DNA from: Chitinophagales bacterium
GTDB lineage: Bacteria; Bacteroidota; Bacteroidia; Chitinophagales; Chitinophagaceae
Length of the DNA stretch: 64,000 bases
Direction: 5' to 3'
NCBI GenBank assembly: GCA_015655125.1
Contig: JAATFP010000021.1
Coordinates: forward strand, 62,001 to 126,000
Position 1 is the first letter of the stretch, and each line of letters begins with the position of its first letter. Below the pieces are notes generated by a model, which worked only from the letters and a program-made list of their open reading frames with translations, did not search any database and had not been told where the DNA came from. Shown piece by piece: positions 1 through 8,750 of the stretch. The position numbers and the translations under genes were made by a program.

Positions 1-236
1 TACAATTGAAATACGATACCTATATTGAGAAGGAAAAAGAGTTAGTAGGAAAAATGAGTCAATTGGAGAATCTCCCCATTCCTGAAAATTTCAACTATGA
101 TAAATTAGTTTCGCTGAGTAACGAAGCCCGGCAAAAATTCATGAAGATACAACCACGTACGCTTGGCCAGGCCAGCAGAATCTCCGGCGTAAACCCCAGC
201 GATGTTCAAATATTAATGGTTTTTATGGGAAGGTAA
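1..236 (+). CDS. mnmG: MnmG (GidA) tRNA uridine-modifying enzyme, C-terminal fragment
   Basis: Only the last ~78 codons are present; the reading frame is open back to the window edge, so the 5' part lies outside. The visible tail matches the end of MnmG: a charged helix (YDTYIEKEKEL), the IPENFNYDKL segment, then RPRTLGQASRISG-type sequence (here QPRTLGQASRISGV) ending in FMGR. In the full enzyme the N-terminal FAD domain works with MnmE to install carboxymethylaminomethyl groups on U34 of certain tRNAs, and this C-terminal helical domain contacts MnmE and tRNA. The TTG near position 6 is an internal leucine codon, not a start. A cupin gene follows 25 bp later on the same strand. Confidence 0.93.
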   Translation, partial: QLKYDTYIEKEKELVGKMSQLENLPIPENFNYDKLVSLSNEARQKFMKIQPRTLGQASRISGVNPSDVQILMVFMGR

Positions 237-261
237 ATTTTTAATATAAAAAATATTTATA

Positions 262-777
262 ATGAGTTTAAACGTAAAATCGACTGATACCAAAGAAGGA
301 ATTTTCAAAAAGATTGATGAGTTTTTAGCTGCCAAAAATCTCAAAATTGCCAGAAAAGATGATCAACGGCCCTGGGGTGGATTTTTTGTAATTGAAGAAG
401 GCGAAGCAGAAAACTTCATTGCAGCTTTTTTTCCTCATCTGAAAAAAGAAGATCTTACCATTTCCGGGAAACTGAGTCCTAAAATATTACTGGTAGCACC
501 ACAGAAAAGATTAAGCTGGCAATATCACCACCGACGTGCTGAGATCTGGAAACTGATTGGCGGAGAAGCTGCAGTTGTTACAAGCGATGACGATACAGAA
601 AAGGCAATAAAGAACCTGGACCTTGAAGAAATTGTGAACTTAAAACAAGGCGAACGCCATCGTCTTGTTGGCCTGGATAATTGGGGTGTAATTGCTGAGA
701 TATGGCAGCACACTGACGCAGCCAATCCCAGTGATGAAGATGATATAATCAGGCTGCAGGATGATTTTGGAAGATAA
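262..777 (+). CDS. Cupin protein of the mannose-6-phosphate isomerase type II family
   Basis: 171 residues. The sequence resembles the stand-alone cupin module of type II phosphomannose isomerases: RPWGGF at about residues 37-42, the core LSWQYHHRRAEIWKLIGG at about 83-100 (supplying the histidines and glutamate of a cupin metal site), and GERHRLVG...WGVIAEIW near 132-150. Family members isomerise sugar phosphates or act as sugar-binding cupins; no GDP-mannose pyrophosphorylase domain is attached here, so the exact substrate is not certain. It follows mnmG by 25 bp and may be cotranscribed with it. The next gene is convergent. Confidence 0.8.
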   Translation: MSLNVKSTDTKEGIFKKIDEFLAAKNLKIARKDDQRPWGGFFVIEEGEAENFIAAFFPHLKKEDLTISGKLSPKILLVAPQKRLSWQYHHRRAEIWKLIGGEAAVVTSDDDTEKAIKNLDLEEIVNLKQGERHRLVGLDNWGVIAEIWQHTDAANPSDEDDIIRLQDDFGR

Positions 778-804
778 TGCTCTCTGAGAATTAAACTTAA
801 CCAA

Positions 805-3297
805 TCAATTTCCTGGCATCGCTTTTTGCGACGCCAGGAAAATCCTGATATCGTTGAATGTAATTTCCGCAGGAAGGTTTTCTTTCAATATCGTATTACT
901 CACTTCGCCATGAGCTATCACGGCATCACTGATGAGTTTTTGCTTATAAACCGGAACAAGTTCTTCCAACACAATTTCGCCGGATGAGATAAATGATGCC
1001 AGGTGGCCTTCAATTGTTCCCGTTGTAAAGCCACGTTCAGCGGCTATTTCAGAGATTGATTTTCCTTTCTTGTATAATTTAAGGGAAATGGCTTTCGTAT
1101 TTTCTTTTTCCTCTTTTGTCTTCGGTTCCCTGATCTTTTCTTTTCTTTCTTTTTTTATCTTTTCCGGCCCATCTTCTTTTGTGTTCATATTTGTTGAGAG
1201 TCCATTTTCTGTGCAGTAGCTTTCTATGGCTTCCAATATTTCATCGCCATATTTATCAACTTTCGCTTTTCCAAAGCCTGAAATTTTTAAAAGATCTTTT
1301 TTGGTTAATGGCAGGTATGTAGACATTTCTTTCAACGTTGCATGGCTGGCCACCATGAAGATCGGCATGCCCGTGTCTTCGCAAATCATGTCGCGCCAGC
1401 GTTTCAACGTGTCATACAATGCTCCGTTTGCTCCATCGATGTATACTTGTTTTTTACCACTGGCATAACAGCTAAGGCTAAACTTCGGCAGTGAAAAACT
1501 TAATTTATGTTGCAAAAATGAAGTGACAGAAAAAGCCCCTTTGCAATATTGCAAATAATAATGACTGCTATATACGGCAAGCATTACCTGTTGTAAACAC
1601 TCATTAATAATGACCGAAGTTTCTTTATGTTCTGTAAACAAAGTGTGTCTTTGGATATATGTTATGTAATCGGCAAACCTTGGCTCAAAATAATTTGCGG
1701 CATCGTTAATTCTTTTTTGAAGGGGAATATTTGATTCTATTTCTGCAAAATCTTTCATCAAAGAAGAAATGACACCGGTAAACTTCAAACCGAAAGACTG
1801 ATCGGCATTCAACCGGTTGCGTAATTCCGAGATCCACGTAATTGCCTCTGTGTTTAATCTTCCCTGTTGTTGGCGGATGTGAAAATCAAGTTGGTCTGCT
1901 GCTGAAACCGGATCGGCGAACGAAAAAATATCGTCCAGCAAATGTTGCGTGAAAACCTGCCTTGCTCCGGCAAACCTTTCTGCCAATGATCCGCTATGAG
2001 AAAGCGATTGATGACCTTTTAACACATTTTCGTTGCTTAATATCGCGGTTGGCGGAATTTTAGACAGTAATACAATTCCTTCCAAACTTGTACATCGGCT
2101 AAAGGCGACATACACCTGTCCACTGCTGAAAGCCTGCCCGGCGTCAATCATTATTTTGTCGAAAGTAAGCCCCTGGCTTTTATGAATTGTAATTGCCCAG
2201 GCTAATCGTAAAGGGTATTGGGAAAACGTACCCACGACCTCCTGTTCCAGTTTGCCGTCAGTACGGTTAAGCACATATCGTGAATTTTCCCATGTTTCGG
2301 GTACTACTTCAATATCAAACCCATCGCATTCCACGATAACTTTTTCCTTTTCAAGAAATTTCACCACTCCGATCTTTCCATTGAAGAAACGCTTTTGTAT
2401 TGCATCGTTCTTTAAGAACATTACCTGTGCGCCAACCTTCAAAATAAGGGAGGCATCGGCAGGGTAAATATTTTCCGGAAAATCATTTTCGATAACCGCA
2501 TTATAAGTATAAGCGGGAGCGAGCAAACGCTGGATGTGCCGGTTGTTGATTTCGTCGGCCTGTCGGTTATGCGAAGACAATGTAATATATTTTTCATCAT
2601 CAGATGACCTGAACCCCGGATCATAGCGCATATGCAGATCTTCAAAATCATCTGCATCCATATCGTTGTTCCGGATCTTATTCAATAGTCGCACAAACGA
2701 ATCTTCTTTTTGGCGATATATCTTATTTAGTTCTATCAGCAACGGTGATTGCTCTTTTACCGCCACGCTATCGAAAAAAAACGGAGAGGCATAATATTCC
2801 TGTAGGATATTCCATTCATGTTGTTGAGCAACCGGTGGCAACTGGTACAGGTCTCCAATACAAAGTAGTTGCACACCACCGAAGGGTAAATGATAGTTTC
2901 GCCGTACACTTCGTAAAATAGTATCGATCGCATCCATCACGTCGCAACGTACCATGCTGATCTCATCAATGATCAATAATTCCATTTTACGAAGTAGTTG
3001 CTGCCGTTGCTTATTGAACCGTATCTTCCCAAGAAGTTCATCTTTATTGTTTTTTGTGGGAAGAAAAGGCTGAAACGGCAATTGAAAAAGGCTGTGCAAC
3101 GTTACACCTCCGGCATTGATAGCCGCCACACCCGTAGGCGCGGCCACCACTACATTCTTTGTGCAATTTTCCTTCAGGTATTTGAGAAAGGTTGTTTTAC
3201 CCGTTCCTGCTTTACCCGTTAAAAAGATATGCTCGCTTGTTTCCGTTACAAAACGGTAGGCCAATTCAAATATTTCATTCCTCTCGATAGTAGCCAT
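805..3297 (-). CDS. Pif1/RecD-like superfamily 1 helicase with HRDC and HTH tail
   Basis: 830 residues. The N-terminal half is a P-loop helicase: Walker A GKAGTGKTT at 28-36, Walker B LLIIDEIS at 107-114, GDLYQLPPV near 150, and a late helicase motif TIHKSQGLTFDKI followed by VYVAFSRC around 370-400. This layout matches Pif1-like 5'-3' DNA helicases. The C-terminal part looks like an HRDC nucleic-acid-binding domain (about 620-700, with the LLKISGFGKAKVDKYGDEIL signature) followed by a lysine/glutamate-rich linker and a helix-turn-helix domain of the HTH_40 type (SISEIAAERGFTTGTIEGHL). It probably unwinds DNA at stalled forks or recombination intermediates. A 32-bp repeat arm lies directly upstream, and an ssb gene follows on the same strand beyond the repeat. 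Confidence 0.9.
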   Translation of the reverse strand: MATIERNEIFELAYRFVTETSEHIFLTGKAGTGKTTFLKYLKENCTKNVVVAAPTGVAAINAGGVTLHSLFQLPFQPFLPTKNNKDELLGKIRFNKQRQQLLRKMELLIIDEISMVRCDVMDAIDTILRSVRRNYHLPFGGVQLLCIGDLYQLPPVAQQHEWNILQEYYASPFFFDSVAVKEQSPLLIELNKIYRQKEDSFVRLLNKIRNNDMDADDFEDLHMRYDPGFRSSDDEKYITLSSHNRQADEINNRHIQRLLAPAYTYNAVIENDFPENIYPADASLILKVGAQVMFLKNDAIQKRFFNGKIGVVKFLEKEKVIVECDGFDIEVVPETWENSRYVLNRTDGKLEQEVVGTFSQYPLRLAWAITIHKSQGLTFDKIMIDAGQAFSSGQVYVAFSRCTSLEGIVLLSKIPPTAILSNENVLKGHQSLSHSGSLAERFAGARQVFTQHLLDDIFSFADPVSAADQLDFHIRQQQGRLNTEAITWISELRNRLNADQSFGLKFTGVISSLMKDFAEIESNIPLQKRINDAANYFEPRFADYITYIQRHTLFTEHKETSVIINECLQQVMLAVYSSHYYLQYCKGAFSVTSFLQHKLSFSLPKFSLSCYASGKKQVYIDGANGALYDTLKRWRDMICEDTGMPIFMVASHATLKEMSTYLPLTKKDLLKISGFGKAKVDKYGDEILEAIESYCTENGLSTNMNTKEDGPEKIKKERKEKIREPKTKEEKENTKAISLKLYKKGKSISEIAAERGFTTGTIEGHLASFISSGEIVLEELVPVYKQKLISDAVIAHGEVSNTILKENLPAEITFNDIRIFLASQKAMPGN

Positions 3298-3307
3298 AAA
3301 TTGTTAG

Positions 3308-3776
3308 TTAGCCGCAGATTTCGCAAAATTCGCAGATAAGAAATGCCAATAAAAAATTGTTTACTTTTTGCAAAATTGCTTTAGCAATATTATCACAATT
3401 AAAATTAACCGAAAGGCAAAGTCTGATTCCGCTCAACTTTAATAAGTGATCGTTTGTTTGTGATGAACTTCTGTAAGTTTTTCGACAGGCTTCAGTTCTA
3501 TCAATACTTTATTATTTGCCAAAGGCCAATCCTAAACCCTATATCCAACGTCACGGTCTCATAACAACAGACTGGCAATACTATTTTCTGATCGCACAGA
3601 TAGGCCAACCTTTACAAGTTCACATTTTAATACGTGTTTATAAAGATTTTCAAATAGTCCGGCACCGGGTATATTATAAATCCTGAATATCGCTCCCCGA
3701 ATTAAAAAAGTTATTTCATTTTCATCCATCATCATGGGTAATTATTATCTGCTAATTTTGCGAAATCTGCGGGTAA
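3308..3776. repeat. Intergenic segment bounded by 32-bp inverted repeats
   Basis: The 480-bp gap between the helicase start and the ssb stop has no credible gene. Its ends (3308-3339 and 3745-3776) are inverted copies of one 32-bp sequence, identical at 30 of 32 positions when one is reverse-complemented; the core reads CGCAGATTTCGCAAAATT. The outer flanks both show GTTA (3303-3306 and 3777-3780), which could be a 4-bp target duplication, though so short a match may be chance. The repeat unit belongs to the AATCTGCG family seen elsewhere in the window. The arrangement resembles a small non-autonomous mobile element, or two independent insertions of a short repeat. Confidence 0.6.
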
Positions 3777-3777
3777 G

Positions 3778-4116
3778 TTATTCTGGCTTTCCAAGCAGAA
3801 GGATCTCCTCGATCTGGACCTCTGTCACATACTTTTTGTTGCCCTCCTTGTCCGTATAGCTCCGCGTTACGATCTTTCCTTCCACGGCTACTTCCTTTCC
3901 CTTTTTTAGAAATTTTTCGGCTATGTCAGCCAGCTTTCCCCACCCAATCACGCTATGCCATTGCGTTTCGGTTACCTTTTCGCCTTGCGTGTTCCGATAG
4001 GTTTCATTTGTGGCAATACTAAAATGCGCCAGTTTTTTTCCGGAATCAAAATTCTTGATATCCGGATCCGCACCCAGCTTACCGATCAATTGTACCCTGT
4101 TTCTTAATGAATACAT
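3778..4116 (-). CDS. ssb: Single-stranded DNA-binding protein, short form without acidic tail
   Basis: 112 residues forming one OB-fold: N-terminal NRVQLIGKLGADP, then FSIATNETYRN, TQWHSVIGWGKLADIAEKFL and VAVEGKIVTRSYTDKEG, all standard Ssb positions. Canonical Ssb proteins are ~150-180 residues and end in an acidic tip (DDxIPF) that recruits partner enzymes. Here the protein stops right after the fold with LLLGKPE, so the linker and tip are absent. It coats single-stranded DNA during replication or repair, but is probably an accessory paralogue rather than the essential Ssb. It ends exactly where the repeat-bounded segment begins. Confidence 0.9.
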   Translation of the reverse strand: MYSLRNRVQLIGKLGADPDIKNFDSGKKLAHFSIATNETYRNTQGEKVTETQWHSVIGWGKLADIAEKFLKKGKEVAVEGKIVTRSYTDKEGNKKYVTEVQIEEILLLGKPE

Positions 4117-4283
4117 CGTTCATGTTTTTGTTTGATAAAAATTATTTCTGTTGAAAGAAGCGCTGCTTTCTGTTTATAAAACAAATATCCGACGAGGGAA
4201 ATATCAAGGCGGTGATTATCCCTTTATATACTTTTATATCCGGCTGTAAACGGATAAATTATTCAAAACAAAAAAATGTGAAC

Positions 4284-4655
4284 ATGAATGCTAAAGAAGA
4301 AAAAAAATGCCGTCATTGCGAGGCTGTTCTTAAAGGGAGGGCCGACAAAAAGTATTGCAACGATTTTTGCAGATCGGCACATAACAACACCCGGAAAAGC
4401 ACCGTCGATCATTTTATCAGAAATACCAATAACGCCCTGATAAGAAACCGGAGGATACTTGAGAGCTTTTTGAACGGGACATCCGGAACAAAAAAAGTAG
4501 CGCGCGAAAGGCTCGTTCATGCCGGCTTCCAGTTTAAATATCTTACACATACCCACCTTAACAGGAAAAAGCGCCTCCTTTATTTTTGTTACGACTTTGG
4601 TTATATGCCACTGGAAAATGATCATTTTCTGATAGTAAGACGAAATGATCCGTAA
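4284..4655 (+). CDS. Small zinc-ribbon protein of unknown function
   Basis: 123 residues from the ATG at 4284; an upstream ATG at 4212 in the same frame would add 24 residues that look like untranslated leader. The N-terminus has a probable zinc knuckle, CRHCEAV...KKYCNDFCRSAHNN, with the pattern C-x2-C-x12-C-x3-C. The rest is basic and mixed helix/strand (KKRLLYFCYDFGYM near the end) and matches no family I can name. Comparable short proteins with this zinc motif occur in many Bacteroidota, often unannotated. It lies 36 bp upstream of the omega-amidase gene on the same strand and may share its transcript. Confidence 0.7.
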   Translation: MNAKEEKKCRHCEAVLKGRADKKYCNDFCRSAHNNTRKSTVDHFIRNTNNALIRNRRILESFLNGTSGTKKVARERLVHAGFQFKYLTHTHLNRKKRLLYFCYDFGYMPLENDHFLIVRRNDP

Positions 4656-4691
4656 CTATTTAACCGTTAAATTTGAAGATAAAATACATTC

Positions 4692-5498
4692 ATGTCAACA
4701 CTCGCTGTCACCATCATTCAAACAAGATTGTTCTGGGAAAACGTCGCGGCCAATTTGCAGATGCTTGAAGAAAAGATCAACAGTATTCCGGAGAAAACTG
4801 AGATTGTTGTACTCCCGGAAATGTTCAGTACCGGGTTTAGTATGCAGCCGGAAGTATTTGCCGAGACAATGGATGGCGAAAGCGTAGAATGGATGAAGTT
4901 CATAGCAAAAAAAAACAACATCGTTTTAACCGGAAGCCTCATCATCAAGGAAAACGACCGGTATTTTAACCGACTGCTCTGGATGTTGCCCAATGGGCAA
5001 TATGGTTTTTATGATAAACGTCATTTGTTTGGATTTGCAGGGGAAGATAAACATTATTCGCCCGGCAATAAACGATTGATCGCGTCGGTAAAAGGATGGA
5101 GAATAAACCTGCAGGTCTGCTATGACCTTCGTTTTCCTGTTTGGTCGCGCCAGCGTTTGCAGCAAAATGAGCAGCAGGAAATGTTGCCAGAATACGATTT
5201 GCTGATCTATGTGGCCAACTGGCCAGAGCGTAGAAGCCACGCATGGAAAACCTTGTTATGTGCGCGTGCCATCGAAAATCAATCTTATGTTGTTGGTGTC
5301 AATCGCGTGGGAAATGACGGCACGGATATCAGTCACAGCGGAAACTCGATGGTAATAGACCCTTTGGGAGAAGTGCTTTATCACAACGCAGATGACGAAG
5401 ATATTTTTACGATCACTTTGGAAAAAGAACATCTTGAAAATGTTCGGACAAAATTTCCTTTCTGGCAAGATGGGGATCTGTTCAAAATAGAAGGTTGA
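4692..5498 (+). CDS. yafV: Omega-amidase, nitrilase superfamily (YafV type)
   Basis: 268 residues, the normal length for the family. The nitrilase Glu-Lys-Cys triad is visible: E43 in LPEMFSTGFS, K109 in GFYDKRHLF, and C143 in QVCYDLRFPVW. These flanking sequences are characteristic of YafV/Nit2-like omega-amidases, which hydrolyse alpha-ketoglutaramate or alpha-ketosuccinamate to the keto acid and ammonia, usually as metabolite repair after glutamine transamination; the family link to methionine salvage is also known. No signal peptide, so cytoplasmic. The S41 protease gene converges on it with a 10-bp gap. Confidence 0.9.
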   Translation: MSTLAVTIIQTRLFWENVAANLQMLEEKINSIPEKTEIVVLPEMFSTGFSMQPEVFAETMDGESVEWMKFIAKKNNIVLTGSLIIKENDRYFNRLLWMLPNGQYGFYDKRHLFGFAGEDKHYSPGNKRLIASVKGWRINLQVCYDLRFPVWSRQRLQQNEQQEMLPEYDLLIYVANWPERRSHAWKTLLCARAIENQSYVVGVNRVGNDGTDISHSGNSMVIDPLGEVLYHNADDEDIFTITLEKEHLENVRTKFPFWQDGDLFKIEG

Positions 5499-5508
5499 TA
5501 ATAAGAAT

Positions 5509-6993
5509 TTATTTTGTACAATGAAAGATCATGTATTTGACAACATCCATTTTTTTATCGCGGCCTTTCAATAAAGCGTCGTAGCTGGTGCCAATATAAA
5601 TGTCCGGCGGAATACCGGTTCCTTTAGCTGTAGTGTGATTGTATTGAATGAGCCGGAACAACGGCAAGCGCACGCGCATATGTGTGTTGGGTAAAGTAAT
5701 ATCCGGTATCATGATACCGCTGTTCCCATACCAGCCGCCACCGGTATTTTCACCTATCAGTTTGATTCCTTGCTGCCCCTTTATCGCATTGCAAAAAAGA
5801 GCCGCCGCAGAAAATGTTGGTCCGTTGGTCAATACGTATACATTCCCGTTGTAGCCGAGATTTTGTTTGGGCATGTATAATTTTCTTTCCAGCAGCCCGA
5901 GATGATAAAATCCATCTTTTCTTTTGCTGCTTATAAAAAGCATCTCGATGTTATTGAATATTTTTCCTTTGATATATTTCGTATACGGCGCAAGACTTCG
6001 GGAAACCGTGTATAAAGTATCCGCAACTTTGAAAGGCTGCCGCGAAACGTATTTCGTAAGTAATGTAGATAGCCCTACTCTTCCACCGCCATTGTTTCGA
6101 AGGTCTATCACAAGATGAGGAATATTTTTATGCCTCATTTCGCGAAATGAACGCCTGAAGAACCGGCGCAGATGACCTTTTGTAAAACCGTTCAGGGTCA
6201 TCGTGGCAAACTTGCCCGAACTGTCAATTTCGAAGGAACGGTATTGTAAAAGCCTGTTTACTTTTGGACGCGTTGGAGCACGCTCCCTTTTTACAAGAGA
6301 ATCTTTTTGAGTGGTATCTCTTACCGGTGCAAATAACGGAACAATGGCTGTTTTATTTTTGCCCCAACTGTCAATGTAATCTACCTTGTAGGTTTTTGAA
6401 AGGCCAAAAATAGCCCTGTGAAAATAGGGGAAATTAGCACTCAGCCTGATATAATTGTTATTCGTTTCATAACCGTCTTGTGGAAGATAATCAAACATCT
6501 TGCTGATGATCGTCTGATTAGGAACTCCGTTGATGGCAGTCACCAATATTCCTCTTTTAAAAATGCTGTCTTTAGAATGAAGGTTACCAATCACCGCCAT
6601 TGTATCGTTCCAAACCTTGAAGAACAAAGGAAATGAAGGAAATTTTTTACCCTGCACCCACTTCACATATTCTTTGCTAAAACTCACGCTTGTATGCCCG
6701 CAATGAATTTTTTGCACCAGTGGCGCAAGTATCTGCCAGGCAAACTGTTGCTCATTCATACTATCGGGAATTGCGCGGAAATATTTATCAAAATACATAT
6801 CCATGCTATCTTTCGGGGTGTACCAGTATAATGCAGCATGTTTCGTTTCAAGGATATTTCGCAATAACGTATAATCTTTTTGCAGTGCGGCCTTTGGGAA
6901 TTTCTTATTAGGATCGTAATTACTTTTATTCACCGCGCAGGATACAAACAAAATACAGGTTGCCAGAAAAATTGCGGTAAATGATCTGTTCAT
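5509..6993 (-). CDS. S41 family peptidase (tail-specific protease-like), lipoprotein
   Basis: 494 residues from the ATG at 6993; the frame stays open 16 codons upstream but the chosen start begins directly with a lipoprotein signal (MNRSFTAIFLATCILFVSC, Cys in the lipobox). The C-terminal half is an S41/C-terminal processing peptidase domain: LVIDLRNNGGGRVG, then NVYVLTNGPTFSAAALF, where the serine is the expected nucleophile, then GENTGGGWYGNSG. The domain order fits extracytoplasmic serine proteases anchored in the outer or inner membrane. The natural substrate is unknown. A 41-bp palindrome separates it from thiL upstream. Confidence 0.86.
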   Translation of the reverse strand: MNRSFTAIFLATCILFVSCAVNKSNYDPNKKFPKAALQKDYTLLRNILETKHAALYWYTPKDSMDMYFDKYFRAIPDSMNEQQFAWQILAPLVQKIHCGHTSVSFSKEYVKWVQGKKFPSFPLFFKVWNDTMAVIGNLHSKDSIFKRGILVTAINGVPNQTIISKMFDYLPQDGYETNNNYIRLSANFPYFHRAIFGLSKTYKVDYIDSWGKNKTAIVPLFAPVRDTTQKDSLVKRERAPTRPKVNRLLQYRSFEIDSSGKFATMTLNGFTKGHLRRFFRRSFREMRHKNIPHLVIDLRNNGGGRVGLSTLLTKYVSRQPFKVADTLYTVSRSLAPYTKYIKGKIFNNIEMLFISSKRKDGFYHLGLLERKLYMPKQNLGYNGNVYVLTNGPTFSAAALFCNAIKGQQGIKLIGENTGGGWYGNSGIMIPDITLPNTHMRVRLPLFRLIQYNHTTAKGTGIPPDIYIGTSYDALLKGRDKKMDVVKYMIFHCTK

Positions 6994-7090
6994 TTTAATA
7001 AATGCAGCTAAGATATTTAACTTAAAACGGTCGTGTAGCAATTTAACAGATGCTTTATTTTGAAATTACAGAGCCTGTAAATCTGAACCC

Positions 7091-7131
7091 GTCAACCTTA
7101 TGGATGGTAGATAACCTTCCATAAGGTTGAC
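7091..7131. repeat. Inverted repeat / hairpin between thiL and the S41 gene
   Basis: Arms GTCAACCTTATGGATGG (7091-7107) and its inverse at 7115-7131 match at 16 of 17 positions with a 7-nt loop. It lies 9 bp beyond the thiL stop codon on the minus strand. There is no long T-run, so it may be an mRNA-stabilising stem or a dispersed palindromic element rather than a standard terminator. Confidence 0.65.
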
Positions 7132-7139
7132 AGCAGCAA

Positions 7140-8165
7140 TCATTTCATGTGATTCCATCCCTGCGCAACCAGCGCATGTTTGTTTCCGCCGCGCGTGATG
7201 ATATTTTTTCCTTCCGCTGCTTCCGTCATGTAGCCTATGATACTGATGGAAGGATTTACTTTTATCTTTTCAAAATCGTTTTGCGACACGGTAAATAACA
7301 ATTCATAATCTTCGCCGCCGCTTAATGCGCAGGCTGTCGGATCCAGTTGAAGCTTATAAGCAAATTCTTTTGCTTCGTCGTTCAAGGGAAGCTTGTCTTC
7401 ATACAAAACACAGCCTGTATTGCTTTGCTTACAAATATGCAGCAGCTCACTGCTGAGTCCGTCGCTGATGTCCATCATACTTGTGGGCATGATATCGGCT
7501 TCCGAAAAATATTCTACGATGTCTTTTCTGGCCTCGGGTTTTAGCAAACGCCCTACGATGTAGGCCTGCCCTTCAAGGTCAGGTTGCGCACCGGTAGTTT
7601 CGAATATTTTCTTTTCTCTTTCCAAAATTGTCAATCCTAAAAAAGCGCCGCCCAACTCGCCGCTAACGCAAATGAGATCGTTGGCTTTAGCGCCATTGCG
7701 CGTCACATATTTATCCGGAGTTACCTCGCCGATAGCGGTAATGCTGATAACAAATCCGCGTTGTGAAGTGCTGGTGTCGCCTCCAACAAGATCAACATTA
7801 TAGGCTTCGCAAGCTGCGTAAACGCCGGCATAGAATTCGTCCAAGGCCTCTACGCTAAAGCGATTGCTGAAAGCAAGGCTGATGACGATCTGCGTAGGCG
7901 TTGCGTTCATCGCGTAAATATCGCTGATGTTTACAACAACTGATTTATATCCGAGATGCTTCAGCGGTGTGTACGACAGGTCAAAGTGAATACCTTCCAG
8001 TAACAGATCGGTACTTATGACCGTTTGTTTGCCAAAATGATCAATTACAGCCGCATCGTCACCCACACTTAAAATGGTGGACGCATTTTTTGTTTCATTA
8101 TTTATGGTGAGATGATCTATCAGACCAAATTCTCCCAGGGACGATATTTCCGTTCTTTCTTCCAT
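7140..8165 (-). CDS. thiL: Thiamine-monophosphate kinase
   Basis: 341 residues from the ATG at 8165 (MEERTEISSLGEFGLIDHL); the open frame extends 35 codons further upstream, but that extension is unlike the family. ThiL phosphorylates thiamine monophosphate to the active cofactor thiamine pyrophosphate using ATP. Typical AIR-synthase-fold signatures are present: LSVGDDAAVIDHFG near the N-terminus, STDLLLEGIHFDL, VVNISDIYAMNATPTQIVIS, VGGDTSTS, MMDISDGLSSELLHI and the C-terminal LSGGEDYELLFTV. No other thiamine genes are nearby, so it appears to stand alone. It shares its strand with a small lipoprotein and the IMPase gene upstream. Confidence 0.94.
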   Translation of the reverse strand: MEERTEISSLGEFGLIDHLTINNETKNASTILSVGDDAAVIDHFGKQTVISTDLLLEGIHFDLSYTPLKHLGYKSVVVNISDIYAMNATPTQIVISLAFSNRFSVEALDEFYAGVYAACEAYNVDLVGGDTSTSQRGFVISITAIGEVTPDKYVTRNGAKANDLICVSGELGGAFLGLTILEREKKIFETTGAQPDLEGQAYIVGRLLKPEARKDIVEYFSEADIMPTSMMDISDGLSSELLHICKQSNTGCVLYEDKLPLNDEAKEFAYKLQLDPTACALSGGEDYELLFTVSQNDFEKIKVNPSISIIGYMTEAAEGKNIITRGGNKHALVAQGWNHMK

Positions 8166-8326
8166 ATGATTTTTTTGTTGCCTGCAGATGACGGTGTTTT
8201 CGCGGATCGCATTTGCGCTTTTCATTGCGAAGAAAGATGCAATCCTTTTATGATTTTGAAATTGCTTCATTCATCTAAATGAGGTACAAATTTTCTTACC
8301 TGCTAAACTGCGCTATCTGATGTTTT

Positions 8327-8734
8327 TTAATTCATTTTTATTTTCCAGAGAAATTTTCCATTTTCTTTCCAGAATTTGACGCTGCCATTATAACTATTAA
8401 CATCTGTTTGCTTTGTTTCATTGTATCTTGTTTTGTCTTTAATGTGATCGCTGAAAAAAAAGATCATCCTGTTACTGTCAGCAATTTTAAAGATCGTGGT
8501 CAAATATGGAAAATCATTGAACACTTCATAATATTTCGTTCCCTTGCTGATAAAATCTTCTTTCGATGTTGGCCATCCGCCCTGTTCGATCCTGAAGTCT
8601 ACGATTCTGTCAAAAATAAGCACAGAGGGCGTTTCCCGCAATTGCTTTTTCTTGCTTTTGGGGATGTAGGTAAAGTTTCGGCAGCTGATCAACAATATTG
8701 CTCCGGCAACGAAAAACAGAATTATAGTTTTCAT
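8327..8734 (-). CDS. Hypothetical lipoprotein
   Basis: 135 residues. The N-terminus MKTIILFFVAGAILLISC is a clear lipoprotein signal with Cys18 as the anchor. The mature part is a mixed alpha/beta sequence containing GGWPTSKEDFISKG and FFFSDHIKD; I do not recognise a family. It sits 16 bp downstream of the inositol monophosphatase gene on the same strand and may be cotranscribed, though nothing in the sequence links their functions. Confidence 0.7.
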   Translation of the reverse strand: MKTIILFFVAGAILLISCRNFTYIPKSKKKQLRETPSVLIFDRIVDFRIEQGGWPTSKEDFISKGTKYYEVFNDFPYLTTIFKIADSNRMIFFFSDHIKDKTRYNETKQTDVNSYNGSVKFWKENGKFLWKIKMN

Positions 8735-8750
8735 TACTTTATTTTTCAGA

